A stretch of DNA of 64,000 nt from Verrucomicrobiota bacterium (lineage in GTDB: Bacteria; Verrucomicrobiota; Verrucomicrobiia; Verrucomicrobiales; DEV007): assembly GCA_963205275.1 (NCBI GenBank), contig CAUJIH010000011.1:1-64000 (forward strand), given 5' to 3'. Positions 45,625 through 54,361 of this stretch are shown here, in pieces. Each line of letters opens with the position of its first letter. Position 1 is the stretch's first letter. The translations under genes were made by a program, and so were the position numbers. The notes beneath the pieces were generated by a model, which worked only from the letters and a program-made list of their open reading frames with translations, had not been told where the DNA came from and did not search any database.

Positions 45625-45912
45625 ATGCTCCCCGATCTCGACGAAATCACTATCACGGAGACGCAGACTGATGCCGAGTTGTCTGCCGGCTGGAATGTGA
45701 TCGTCTATGACGATCCAGTCAATCTCATGGCCTACGTCACTCTGATTCTCCAGCGTGTGTTCGGCTATCCGCACGAAAAGGCGGAGGATCTCATGCTGGA
45801 AGTTCATAATACAGGACTGTCGATCGTCTGGAACGGCGAGCGTGAGAAAGCTGAGCTGTATGTGCAGCAGCTTCAGTCCTATCAGTTGCTCGCCCGTCTC
45901 AAGAGGGCGTGA
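45625..45912 (+). CDS. clpS: ATP-dependent Clp protease adaptor ClpS
   Basis: A 95-residue adaptor. Typical features are WNVIVYDDPVNLMAYVTLILQRVFGYPHEKAEDLMLEVHNTG and the tail AELYVQQLQSYQL. ClpS delivers N-end-rule substrates to ClpAP; the Asp-Asp-Pro and Val-His residues of the pocket are present. It follows the UreF-like gene by 32 bp. Its 3' end overlaps the convergent ccoI gene by 31 bp, so their transcripts share complementary ends. Confidence 0.95.
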   Translation: MLPDLDEITITETQTDAELSAGWNVIVYDDPVNLMAYVTLILQRVFGYPHEKAEDLMLEVHNTGLSIVWNGEREKAELYVQQLQSYQLLARLKRA

Positions 45913-48374
45913 GATCTTTGTCCCTCACTCTTTCGCCTGCTCGATGAGAGCATAGCTACCGATGAGGTCACGATCGAGCTTAGTGGCATAAGAATCGCGG
46001 CTAGGAGTGGATTCATCTTTCCCGCCAGACTGATGGCGATCACGATCACATTATACGGTAGAGCAATTCCAAAGAGGGCATATAGCGCCGCCGTTCGCTG
46101 ACGTGTTGCTTCCAAAATCCGCGTCAGCACGCGAAATCCACGTCCGGTGAAGACGAAGTCAGCTTGGCCTTCCACCTCTCGCGATCCTGTCGCGGGCGTG
46201 CCTTTGACTCCAGAGATTTCCATCGCGAGACGATCATTTCCTCCATCCCCGAGATAGAGCGTCTTCTCTGGACCGACAGACTCGATCCACGCCGCCTTTT
46301 CCTCCGGTGACTGGTTGAAGCGAGTTTCTTCTTCGGTAAACCCGAGTTGGCAAGCAATCTGATTCACTCGTTCCTCATCAGGATCGCCACTGATCAGGTA
46401 AAGATCGTATCCCCTCTGACGCAGGCTCTCCATCTCACGAACTGCTCCATCCCGCACGCTTTCCGAGATGCTAAATCGAGCCACTGAAGTACCGTCCACT
46501 GAAAGTGTGCAGCCAGAACGGAGATCACAGCTTCCATTCCCAGTCGCCCAGTCGTCTCTCCCGAGGCGCCAACGAGCACCGTCAAAGGTGATTTCCATGC
46601 CCTTTCCGGGATGATAGGGTGCCTCGTGAACGTTCGTTTCAGAGATCACATCCACAGAACCGAATCGAGAACCGATCTCTTCACGCAGCGCTCGGGCATA
46701 GGGATGCTCATTTTGATCTGTGAGCATACGAAGTGCATACAAATCCGTCGAGCGCAGGAGATCGAAGACTTCTGGATTACTCACACGGTGAATTGTTTCA
46801 GTCAGAGTGCCGGTCTTATCGAATGCAATGGTTCTCACCTGCGAAAGACGAGACCAGAGGGAATGCACTCGTACGTAGATCCCATCATCGCGCAGACTTG
46901 CCAGGATTCGTTCGTTCAGAAGTGGTAGGGCTAATCCCAGTGCACAGGGACAGGAAACGACGAGCACTGAGATGAGCACCTGCAGAGCCCTCCCCAGAGA
47001 ATGATCACAGACCATCCAGATTCCTGCCCCCAGAAAAGCAGCCGCCAGCACCACTGTCATATAGGGGCGCATCCAGTGTGCAGAGGGAGAGTTCGCTTCG
47101 GGATCCCCTGATTCCTCCTCATCGTTTTTCGAATTGAGCAACGACTGCAGCAGCGATCCCGAAAAGTCCTCACGCGCACGCACGAGAATCGGAGTAGAAG
47201 AGACGTTCCGTGCTCCCGCAGGGATTTCCCGGCCTTGAGTGAGTGTGAGTGGGTCTGGCTCACCCGTAATCCAATCGACGGCAAAGCTCGCCTCATCAGC
47301 CAACAAAATGGCTCGCGTCGGCACGAGTCCCCGTCGAAGAATCTCCAGCAGATCTCCGGAGATGACTGCGTCCATAGAAATCATCTCTCTCGAGTGATCC
47401 GGAAGGATTCGCACTGTTCTGGACAGACTTTGTCCGCGTGCATGAATCTGCATCCGATTTCGATCCAGCCAGCGCAAATGCAACCAGCGGCCAGCGAGCA
47501 TCAAAAAGGTGAAAATCGCCACGAAATCGAAGTAATGCAAGCCTTCGATATGAAAGATCCAGCCCGCAATCGATCCCATATAGGCAAAGAACAATCCCAG
47601 TGCGATGGGCACATCCATGTGCATAACTCCCGCACGAAGCGCAAGCCAAGCTCGACGAAAGAAATAGCTCCCTCCGACTGCCATCGCGAGACTAGCGGAG
47701 GCAAAGCTGATGAGGGCGAACAATCCGGATAACTCCGATTCTGCGGATAGTCCGAGATAGGTGGGCAAGGTGAACGCCATCGCATTCAGGGCGAGACCAC
47801 CCGTTACTCCCAATCGAGTCAGCAAGGAAGCGCTTTCCGCTGTCGGCGGCTCCTGGCTCTCATCACAAAGCGAAACCTGATACCCAAATCGATGTAGTTC
47901 TGACAAAAAGTCTCGTACGACGAATTCTCCGGGATTCCACCAGAGTGTCAGGAGGGAGCGATTCGTATCTGTGGTGAATTTTAGTGCTCCGCTGTGTTTG
48001 CGGAAAAGATGTTCGATCAACCAGATGCAGGCAGTGCAAGTGAGATTCCCGACGCGCAGGCTGATCCGGGCGGCCTTGCTCGTAATGAGCGCATGATTCT
48101 CCGCGTCTTGGATGGCTCTCTCTATGCCTGTGCCCAACTCAGTCGCAGCGTCTGCATGAACTGCCGGGTCAAGTTTTCGTCCGCCCAGCAATTCGTAGAA
48201 GGAGCCAAGCCCGCCCGCGTGCAAGGCTTCATATACCACACGACAGCCGGCACAGCAGAATCGCTCGTCACGACGCCGAGTTCGGAACTCACTTCCACAA
48301 TGAGCGCATGATCGTTCCCTAGCGTCATGCAGCCCCGTGAGGGTCAGTCCATCCACTTCCGGCGACGAGATCAT
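45882..48374 (-). CDS. ccoI: Copper-translocating P-type ATPase for cbb3 oxidase assembly (CcoI-like)
   Basis: An 830-residue heavy-metal P1B ATPase. A cysteine-rich N-terminal stretch (CAHCGSEF...CCAGCRVVYE) is followed by an HMA-like domain with CTAC. About eight TM segments follow. The metal-site motif is SCPCALG, the phosphorylation site DKTGTLTE and the hinge GDGGNDR. In cbb3 operons CcoI/FixI exports copper for the haem-copper centre. It is the last gene of the operon, with its start overlapping the SafE-like stop by 4 bp. Its 3' end overlaps clpS by 31 bp on the opposite strand. Confidence 0.9.
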   Translation of the reverse strand: MISSPEVDGLTLTGLHDARERSCAHCGSEFRTRRRDERFCCAGCRVVYEALHAGGLGSFYELLGGRKLDPAVHADAATELGTGIERAIQDAENHALITSKAARISLRVGNLTCTACIWLIEHLFRKHSGALKFTTDTNRSLLTLWWNPGEFVVRDFLSELHRFGYQVSLCDESQEPPTAESASLLTRLGVTGGLALNAMAFTLPTYLGLSAESELSGLFALISFASASLAMAVGGSYFFRRAWLALRAGVMHMDVPIALGLFFAYMGSIAGWIFHIEGLHYFDFVAIFTFLMLAGRWLHLRWLDRNRMQIHARGQSLSRTVRILPDHSREMISMDAVISGDLLEILRRGLVPTRAILLADEASFAVDWITGEPDPLTLTQGREIPAGARNVSSTPILVRAREDFSGSLLQSLLNSKNDEEESGDPEANSPSAHWMRPYMTVVLAAAFLGAGIWMVCDHSLGRALQVLISVLVVSCPCALGLALPLLNERILASLRDDGIYVRVHSLWSRLSQVRTIAFDKTGTLTETIHRVSNPEVFDLLRSTDLYALRMLTDQNEHPYARALREEIGSRFGSVDVISETNVHEAPYHPGKGMEITFDGARWRLGRDDWATGNGSCDLRSGCTLSVDGTSVARFSISESVRDGAVREMESLRQRGYDLYLISGDPDEERVNQIACQLGFTEEETRFNQSPEEKAAWIESVGPEKTLYLGDGGNDRLAMEISGVKGTPATGSREVEGQADFVFTGRGFRVLTRILEATRQRTAALYALFGIALPYNVIVIAISLAGKMNPLLAAILMPLSSIVTSSVAMLSSSRRKSEGQRSHALLRRASN

Positions 48375-49087
48375 GGTTCAACTGATTCGCAGCGACAGGT
48401 GGCCGCGCCGCCGTGATGGGCATGGAGAGGGGTCTGCAGAAGAGAAAAATGCCAGATCAGTGATCCCGCCGCAGCCGCAGCCAGAACACGCTTTGCAATT
48501 AGAAATTTTTTTGCTCCGAGTTGCTGACTCACCATCACGGAGCCTATCTGTACGCATCCAATGGCAAGGATAGGACCGAGTCCGAAGGCGAGTAGCATTT
48601 TCGCTCCCACCACGGGAGATTGACTCGCCAGTGCCAACGCGAGAATTGCATAAAGAGGGGCACAGGGGAGCAAGGGAGTAGCCAGCCCAACCAGAGCTGC
48701 CCGACGCAATGGGTGAAGTCCTAGGGAAACCGTCCGCACGCGGAGATTCAGGCGATTCAGCCAAGGAATCGACGCCACCCGTCGATCAAAGCCTAGAGCA
48801 ATCGCCACCAATACCAGGGCTAGTAGCAGCGGCACCCAACGGGAGCCGTCCAGGGAGACTCCGATTCCGATCCAGGCACCGATTCCTCCCATGATCGCCC
48901 CGGCGAGCGCGTATCCCACCAGTCGCATCGCATGATACACTCCTGTCCCGGCCATACCGGATCCGTATCCTGCAATCCCCAGACCACAGGTGAGCAATCC
49001 ACACATCCCCGCACAATGAAGACTAGTGGCTATCCCCGCCACAAAGAGTCCGCCCAAAGTGAGGGCGCCAGTATCGAGTGAGCTCAT
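48371..49087 (-). CDS. SafE/DsbD_2-like membrane protein of the cbb3 operon (HCAGMCG)
   Basis: A 238-residue membrane protein with about six hydrophobic segments. The HCAGMCG motif near residue 24 and PLLPCAPLYAIL near 140 define the TauE/SafE-related DsbD_2 group, which is repeatedly found in cbb3 oxidase clusters and is linked to copper delivery. A His-rich tail (LHAHHGGAATCRC) adds metal-binding residues. It overlaps ccoI by 4 bp (48371-48374) and the 49-residue upstream gene by 4 bp (ATGA). Sulfite export, implied by older names, is unlikely here. Confidence 0.85.
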   Translation of the reverse strand: MSSLDTGALTLGGLFVAGIATSLHCAGMCGLLTCGLGIAGYGSGMAGTGVYHAMRLVGYALAGAIMGGIGAWIGIGVSLDGSRWVPLLLALVLVAIALGFDRRVASIPWLNRLNLRVRTVSLGLHPLRRAALVGLATPLLPCAPLYAILALALASQSPVVGAKMLLAFGLGPILAIGCVQIGSVMVSQQLGAKKFLIAKRVLAAAAAGSLIWHFSLLQTPLHAHHGGAATCRCESVEP

Positions 49088-49233
49088 GATCTTATTGATT
49101 CAGAGTGGGAGATCGGAAGTGCACGAGGGCCGTATTGATTGGCGATATAGATCACGCAAGTCCAAGCAAGAATCAGAATCGTGAAAAAAGCGACGATCAG
49201 AATCCAGGGACGGCGGCGGAGAGAGGAGATCAT
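49084..49233 (-). CDS. Small single-TM protein in the CcoH position (49 residues)
   Basis: This frame is too short for the ORF track. It starts at the ATG at 49233, which overlaps the ccoG stop (ATGA), and its TGA overlaps the SafE-like start (ATGA), so it is translationally locked between two genes. It encodes a basic N-terminus (MISSLRRRPW), one hydrophobic helix (ILIVAFFTILILAWTCVIYI) and a short tail (ANQYGPRALPISHSE). The position between ccoG and ccoI is where ccoH/fixH is found, but CcoH is about three times longer and has a soluble domain. It may be a minimal CcoH substitute or an unrelated assembly peptide. Confidence 0.75.
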   Translation of the reverse strand: MISSLRRRPWILIVAFFTILILAWTCVIYIANQYGPRALPISHSESIRS

Positions 49234-50642
49234 GGATTATTTGAATCCTTGCGAAGAGTATAAGGACTGGGACCGAGGAACTCCGCTCCATGCATCACGG
49301 AAACATGACCGGGAGAAACATCGGCAAAGACGCGAAAATGGAACTCACTCTTAAACTTTGAAACAGGCAGAGCGAGGATGAGAGTCTGATTCATCTCCTT
49401 TGACGGACCGACCTCCACCTCCTCCGGCAGTCCTATGATCTGCATTCCCTCCGGCATTCCCTCGGTGCGGAAGCGAAACTTCACGGTTCGCTGCTGCTTA
49501 TTCACTAACTGTAGACGAAACTGGTTGCGAATGACTTCTTCACCGAGATAGAAAGGCTGCCCCGGCATTCGAATCAGTTCGATTTTGGCCGAGCGCAGGC
49601 TGCTGAGAAAAATCGTCATCATCAAAGCTCCCAGAATCATAAATCCTGTATAAATCAATGTACGAGGCCGAACGAATCGGGTCTTCTCTCCAGCGAAGCT
49701 TCGCATCGATCCATAGCGAATCAATCCGCGGTCACGCCCGGTTTTGTCCATGATATCATCGCAGGCATCGATGCAGTAGGAACAGCCGATGCACTCCATC
49801 TGTAATCCATTGCGGATATCAATCCCGGTGGGGCAGACCTGGACACAGCGAAAACAATCGACACAATCCCCGGCACTGCTGTCTTTCGCCTTGCCTCTAG
49901 GCTCCCCACGACGGGAGTCATAGCCGATCACTACCGTATCATCATCCGTCAGTGCCGATTGAATGCGCCCGTACGGACAGACGATGACGCAGAACTGTTC
50001 TCGGAAAAAGGCGAAGCAGTAGTAAAAGGCACCAGCGAGGAAAGCCATGGTCCCGAAGGCCTTCAGGTTATTCATCGGTGAACTGCGCATGTAGTCATAC
50101 AGTCTCGGAATGGAGACGAAGTAGGATACGAAGATGTGTGCGAGCAGAAGAGATACTAAGATGAACAGACCGTGTTTGATCACACGCCTGACCGTCTTCG
50201 ACAGGGTCCAAGGAGCAGCATCCAGGCGGCGGCGCTGGACGGCGTCTCCGTCAATCCATCGCTCGACTCGACGGTACACGTGATCCAAGAACACGGTATA
50301 GGGACAAGCCCATCCGCACCAGAGACGCCCGAAGAGAGAGGTTACGTAAAACAGGGAGAAGCCCAGCCCCGTCAGCAGAAAAAATCCGATCCACAGATCC
50401 TCCGACAGAAAGGTTAAGCCCATGAAGTGGAATCGACGGTGAGCGAGATCAAAGAGCACCGCAGGATTGCCATTGATCGGAATCCAAGGAAGCAAAATAT
50501 AAACCGCCAAGAGCACTACTGCGAAGATGCGCCGAGCGATCGTAAAGCGCCCGTTCGCGTCAGCAGGATGCACGGCATAGCGAGAGCCATCGGCATTGAC
50601 CGTGGTGAGGGATACCAGATTCGGCTTTTTGATTCTCGACAT
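49230..50642 (-). CDS. ccoG: Cytochrome c oxidase accessory protein CcoG (FixG-like ferredoxin)
   Basis: A protein of about 470 residues; I take the ATG at 50642 (MSRIKKPNLVSL) because the tracked start 55 codons earlier lies in ccoP. Several TM helices (about 30-240) precede two 4Fe-4S clusters in CVDCFRCVQVCPTG and CIGCSYCIDACDD near 280-310. The C-terminal Ig-like FixG_C domain follows. CcoG reduces copper or supplies electrons during oxidase assembly. It follows ccoP by 11 bp and overlaps the next small gene by 4 bp. Confidence 0.93.
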   Translation of the reverse strand: MSRIKKPNLVSLTTVNADGSRYAVHPADANGRFTIARRIFAVVLLAVYILLPWIPINGNPAVLFDLAHRRFHFMGLTFLSEDLWIGFFLLTGLGFSLFYVTSLFGRLWCGWACPYTVFLDHVYRRVERWIDGDAVQRRRLDAAPWTLSKTVRRVIKHGLFILVSLLLAHIFVSYFVSIPRLYDYMRSSPMNNLKAFGTMAFLAGAFYYCFAFFREQFCVIVCPYGRIQSALTDDDTVVIGYDSRRGEPRGKAKDSSAGDCVDCFRCVQVCPTGIDIRNGLQMECIGCSYCIDACDDIMDKTGRDRGLIRYGSMRSFAGEKTRFVRPRTLIYTGFMILGALMMTIFLSSLRSAKIELIRMPGQPFYLGEEVIRNQFRLQLVNKQQRTVKFRFRTEGMPEGMQIIGLPEEVEVGPSKEMNQTLILALPVSKFKSEFHFRVFADVSPGHVSVMHGAEFLGPSPYTLRKDSNNP

Positions 50643-50653
50643 GACTCGCCGCT

Positions 50654-51220
50654 CTAACGGGGATGGTAGGTGAGGATATAAGAGACGACCTGCGCGATCT
50701 CGACTGGACTGAGCTGAGAGCTCCAGGCAATCATGCCCTTGGTCACGTCGGGAGAGCCATTGGTAATGGTATTCATGATCTCCAGAGGGGCTCCTCCGTA
50801 TTTCCACTCCGCATCATTCAGAGGCAGTCCGGGCAGGGCCACGCCACCCAGTTTCGCAGACAGATCCATACCGTGGCAGGCTGCACATTTCGCCTCGAAA
50901 ATGGCTTTCCCGGCCTCGGTTTGCTCCGGCTTTTTGCTCATTTCATAAAGGGCGTCATTGTCAAGCGTCGCTAGCACCTTCTCTGTTTCGGCCTCCTTCT
51001 TCGCGTGAATCTCCGCCATTTCTGAGTCGATCGACTGGAAGTCATCCACTAGCCGCAGTGGACTCTGATAGTACAGCGCCCATCCGATCACGAAAAAGAC
51101 GATAGCGATGTAGAAGGTGAATAGCCACCAGTTGGGCAATCTCTGATCGTATTCCTCAATTCCGTCGAACACATGCTCACGGATGGGGACAGACTCCTCT
51201 TTGCTTTGTTTTTGACTCAT
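50654..51220 (-). CDS. ccoP: cbb3-type cytochrome c oxidase subunit III with a single haem c (CcoP-like)
   Basis: A 188-residue membrane cytochrome. The FixP_N signature EHVFDGIEEYDQRLPNWW is at the N-terminus, then one TM helix (about 32-52), then a single cytochrome c domain with CAACHGMDL near 110 and a possible Met ligand in TKGMIAW. Standard CcoP carries two haem-c motifs and is about 280-300 residues, so one domain is missing here. The remaining domain ends in the usual EIAQVVSYILTYHPR. It donates electrons to the fused subunit encoded upstream. It overlaps ccoQ by 4 bp. Confidence 0.88.
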   Translation of the reverse strand: MSQKQSKEESVPIREHVFDGIEEYDQRLPNWWLFTFYIAIVFFVIGWALYYQSPLRLVDDFQSIDSEMAEIHAKKEAETEKVLATLDNDALYEMSKKPEQTEAGKAIFEAKCAACHGMDLSAKLGGVALPGLPLNDAEWKYGGAPLEIMNTITNGSPDVTKGMIAWSSQLSPVEIAQVVSYILTYHPR

Positions 51221-51408
51221 GGGTGAAACGGGGGTTCGGAACGGGATGACTTCGGCTCATCTAGTGGGAGACGAGCCAGACTTTCTGCTTCATCTCGTCT
51301 CATGGTGACCGCTCGAAAAAGGATGACGAGAAACGAACCTGCGACCAAGAAGAAGGCGATGTAGGGCACCATCGCGTGCCAGTTCTCGAGGATTACACGT
51401 TGAAACAT
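51217..51408 (-). CDS. ccoQ: cbb3 oxidase small subunit CcoQ-like
   Basis: A 63-residue protein with one TM helix (VPYIAFFLVAGSFLVILFRAV) and an acidic/basic tail (RRDEAESLARLPLDEP). Its place between the fused ccoNO and ccoP is that of ccoQ. Sequence similarity between CcoQ proteins is low, so the call is from context and topology. The stop overlaps the ccoP start (51217-51220); the start lies 12 bp after ccoNO. Confidence 0.8.
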   Translation of the reverse strand: MFQRVILENWHAMVPYIAFFLVAGSFLVILFRAVTMRRDEAESLARLPLDEPKSSRSEPPFHP

Positions 51409-51420
51409 AGAAATCGGGTA

Positions 51421-53988
51421 TCAGGGGTTACTCGCTGTGGTTCCGCTCTGAGCCGCAGTACTCTTCGGAGCGGGATCGACGTCCATACCACCGGTTCGAT
51501 ACTCGTCGGGGATACCGAAACGGAGCGGATTGGGAGATTGTCCGGGAGTCTTTTTCTTCGGAGCGACCTCCTCGAAGCTGCCGAGCTTTTGCAAATAGGC
51601 GATCAGTGCTACGGCCTGCGTTCCAGCGAGATAATCACGAGCGGAGTTTGCATCTGTCGGCTCGGCATGACCTTTGGCTACTGGAATTTTCACCTGCTTT
51701 CCCACGAGGCGCCCGGCGATTTCGAGCGCCTGTTCGCGTGCCCCCTGCTCGATCTCATCGGGAGTCATGATCGGATAAGGCACTCCAATCATGCGCTGGA
51801 CGGCGATTTTGCTCGGCAGAGCCTTGAAATCCGTCTGGTGTTGAGCCAGCCAAGGATAATTCGGCATCCGAGACCCCGTGCTGAGACTGCGAGGATTCAT
51901 CAGGTGGAGATACTGCCAATCATCTCCCCGCTTTCCACCCTCGCGAGCTAGATCGGGGCCTGTGCGCTTTGATCCCCATTGATACGGGTGATCGTAGATA
52001 GACTCTCCTAGGCGAGAGTAATCGCCGTAGCGAAGAACATCCGGCACGAGAGTTCGGATCATCTGCGAGTGACAGTTGTAACAACCTTCGCTCACATAGA
52101 TATCGCGCCCAGCAAGCTCCAAAGGAGTATAGACCTTCTGCAGGCGATCTTCGATATTCTTCGCGCGATTGACTGTCACCACTGGTACGATCTGGACCAA
52201 TCCGCCGATGGCCACCGCGATCAGTACTAACACAGAGAAAGGTAGGTAGTTTTCTGACAGCTCGTCATACCATGCAGACCACTCGGTAGCATGCCTCCGA
52301 GCCTGGATCCAAGCCATGGCGGCAAATCCGAGCGTACAAAGCATCGCCACATGACTCGCTCCAGGCGGTAGGAAGAACCAAAGAATGCAGAAAAACAGGC
52401 ACCAGAAGGTGTAGGCGACCGGATCCTTGCGGAAGACAGCTCCCCAGACCATGCGATCTTTTTCCAGCTCTGGATCCTCATAGACCTCCCGCGTTTCATT
52501 CACAGCCTTCCCAAGACGTGCCGTCTTCCAGATATTGACGGCTAGCAGTAGGAAGCCCGTCAGATAGAAGACACCTCCGATCACACGCAGGAGCATGAGC
52601 ATCTGAATCTTATCCACAGTCTGGACGAACTCATTCACCAGACGGGTTCCGGTTTCATCCGTCTCATTCAGCATCAGTCCCTGAATAATCCCAGCGAACC
52701 AGAGCGAGGCGACGTAAAGCAAAATCCCCGTGAGGCCAATCCAAAAGTGGAAATTGGCGAGACTTTTCGACCATAGCTCGCGTCCCCAGAAGCGAGGGGC
52801 CAGCCAGTAAAACATCCCGGCTGCCATAAACCCGTTCCAGCCCAGCGTGCCGCTGTGAACGTGTCCGACGATCCAGTCCGTGTAGTGCGCCAGTGCACTG
52901 ACAGAACGGATCGAAAGCAATGGCCCCTCGAAGGTAGCCATTCCATAGAACGTAATACCGACCACGAAGAACTTGATCACCGGATCCGTGCGCAGCTTAT
53001 CCCAAGCCCCACGCAGAGTGAGCAGTCCATTGATCATCCCGCCCCAGGAGGGAGCCCAGAGCATCAGACTGAAAAACATCCCCAGCAACTGTAGCCAAGT
53101 GGGCAGGGCCGTGTGCAGCAGATGGTGCGGTCCCGCCCAGATGTAGATGAACACGAGCGACCAGAAGTGTACGATGGACAGTTTATACGAATAAACCGGC
53201 CGCTCCGCCGCTTTCGGCAGGAAGTAGTACATGATTCCCAGAATAGGAGTGGTCAGGAAGAAGGCCACCGCATTGTGTCCATACCACCATTGGACCAGAG
53301 CATCCTGCACTCCACCGAAAATCGGATACGCATGGACCCAGCTCGTGGGGATCTGCAGGTGATTGACGATGTAGAGCATCGCGACAGTGATGATCGTGGC
53401 GATATAAAACCACAGCGCCACGTAAAGTGAACGCTCTCGCCTGACCTTCAGAGTCATGAAGAAATTCAGGGCGAAAATGACCCAGACGATTACGACCGCT
53501 AGATTGATCGGCCAGATCAGTTCGGCGTATTCCTTGCCTCGTGTTAGTCCGGCTGGGAGTGAGATCGCAGCACCCACGATGATGAGCTGCCAACCCCAAA
53601 AATGGATTTTCGACAACAGATCCGAGTATGTACGGGCGGAACAGAGTCGCTGCGTCGAGTAATAGATGCCAGAGAACATCATGTTTCCTACGAAGGCGAA
53701 GATCGCCGCGTTCGTATGGAGAGGGCGTAGTCGTCCAAAGGTGAGAAAATGAATCCCGTCGGTATCGAAAATTGGAATGAATGACAGTCCCAATCCCTCA
53801 TTCAGGAAGCGAGTAAACATCTCGAAGATATGTCCATTCGCCTGCCAGAAGTTGAGCTGTGATGCAGCGATCACACCCACCAGCATGGCGACGACACCCC
53901 AGAATATGGAGGCGATCATGAACCAGCGCGGCGTCTGGTCGTCGAATTCGATCGTGATTTTACGAGAAGATGCGGAGGGATTGCTCAT
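51421..53988 (-). CDS. ccoNO: cbb3-type cytochrome c oxidase, fused subunits I and II (CcoN-CcoO)
   Basis: An 855-residue fusion. The first ~490 residues are CcoN with 12 TM helices and haem-copper ligands visible as PLHTNAAIFAF, WWYGHNAVAF, AGPHHLLHT and DWIVGHVHSG. A linker with further TM helices joins a CcoO-like part, with a haem-c site GCYNCHSQMIRT near 640 and a conserved tail (LAGTQAVALIAYLQKLG). It is the catalytic core of a high-affinity terminal oxidase. CcoN and CcoO are usually separate; the fusion is known in several phyla including PVC bacteria. It overlaps the upstream ccoS-like stop by 4 bp (ATGA). Confidence 0.93.
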   Translation of the reverse strand: MSNPSASSRKITIEFDDQTPRWFMIASIFWGVVAMLVGVIAASQLNFWQANGHIFEMFTRFLNEGLGLSFIPIFDTDGIHFLTFGRLRPLHTNAAIFAFVGNMMFSGIYYSTQRLCSARTYSDLLSKIHFWGWQLIIVGAAISLPAGLTRGKEYAELIWPINLAVVIVWVIFALNFFMTLKVRRERSLYVALWFYIATIITVAMLYIVNHLQIPTSWVHAYPIFGGVQDALVQWWYGHNAVAFFLTTPILGIMYYFLPKAAERPVYSYKLSIVHFWSLVFIYIWAGPHHLLHTALPTWLQLLGMFFSLMLWAPSWGGMINGLLTLRGAWDKLRTDPVIKFFVVGITFYGMATFEGPLLSIRSVSALAHYTDWIVGHVHSGTLGWNGFMAAGMFYWLAPRFWGRELWSKSLANFHFWIGLTGILLYVASLWFAGIIQGLMLNETDETGTRLVNEFVQTVDKIQMLMLLRVIGGVFYLTGFLLLAVNIWKTARLGKAVNETREVYEDPELEKDRMVWGAVFRKDPVAYTFWCLFFCILWFFLPPGASHVAMLCTLGFAAMAWIQARRHATEWSAWYDELSENYLPFSVLVLIAVAIGGLVQIVPVVTVNRAKNIEDRLQKVYTPLELAGRDIYVSEGCYNCHSQMIRTLVPDVLRYGDYSRLGESIYDHPYQWGSKRTGPDLAREGGKRGDDWQYLHLMNPRSLSTGSRMPNYPWLAQHQTDFKALPSKIAVQRMIGVPYPIMTPDEIEQGAREQALEIAGRLVGKQVKIPVAKGHAEPTDANSARDYLAGTQAVALIAYLQKLGSFEEVAPKKKTPGQSPNPLRFGIPDEYRTGGMDVDPAPKSTAAQSGTTASNP

Positions 53989-54176
53989 AGAGTGGGAAAG
54001 TCGTCCTGAGATCGATTTGATTCAGATTGATCCGGGAGTGTCTCGAAACGACGAAAGGGAATTAGCGAGTCCTGATCGGCACACGACTCTGCCTTCTGCC
54101 TCACCCGCAGAAACAGGACGAGGAAGAGGGCGGCGAAAAGAACGCTGAACAGAGTGGTGAGATACAGTACGTCCAT
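53985..54176 (-). CDS. CcoS-like cbb3 assembly peptide
   Basis: A 63-residue protein; the ATG at 54176 (MDVLYLTTLFSVLFAALFLV) starts right at the TM helix, while the tracked frame begins 18 codons earlier. One helix followed by a polar tail (RVRQKAESCADQDSLIPFRR) matches CcoS in size and topology, although the usual GQFDDLE motif is not evident. CcoS aids cofactor insertion. It is the first gene of the oxidase operon, and its stop overlaps the ccoNO start. Function is inferred from position. Confidence 0.5.
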   Translation of the reverse strand: MDVLYLTTLFSVLFAALFLVLFLRVRQKAESCADQDSLIPFRRFETLPDQSESNRSQDDFPTL

Positions 54177-54300
54177 AACCGAAACCGATGGGATCGCGCC
54201 TTTGCCATGAGTCGAGTCACTCAGGACCATCCGTCTTCGATTTCTTCGACAAAGGTGCGAGAAAGTCCTTCAGATGATTCCTGTCCGCTGTGCAGTTCTT

Positions 54301-54325
54301 GCGAATTACTGCGCATTACTTGCGC
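54301..54325. promoter_or_regulatory. Short direct repeat between AraC-type gene and cbb3 operon
   Basis: GCGAATTACT and GCGCATTACT are adjacent 10-bp repeats with one mismatch, followed by TGCGC. They lie in the divergent gap (54,177-54,361) between the cbb3 operon and the AraC-type gene. AraC-family proteins often bind direct repeats about one helical turn apart, so this is a candidate operator. No Fnr-type palindrome was seen. Confidence 0.4.
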
Positions 54326-54361
54326 TTTGGCCATCTCTGGTGAAGTCTTGTCGCACTCAGA

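Noticed and set aside
49100-49291. 63-residue minus-strand frame at the ccoG end
   Set aside because: It overlaps ccoG in another frame and has no TM or motif; the 49-residue overlapping-start frame is better supported.
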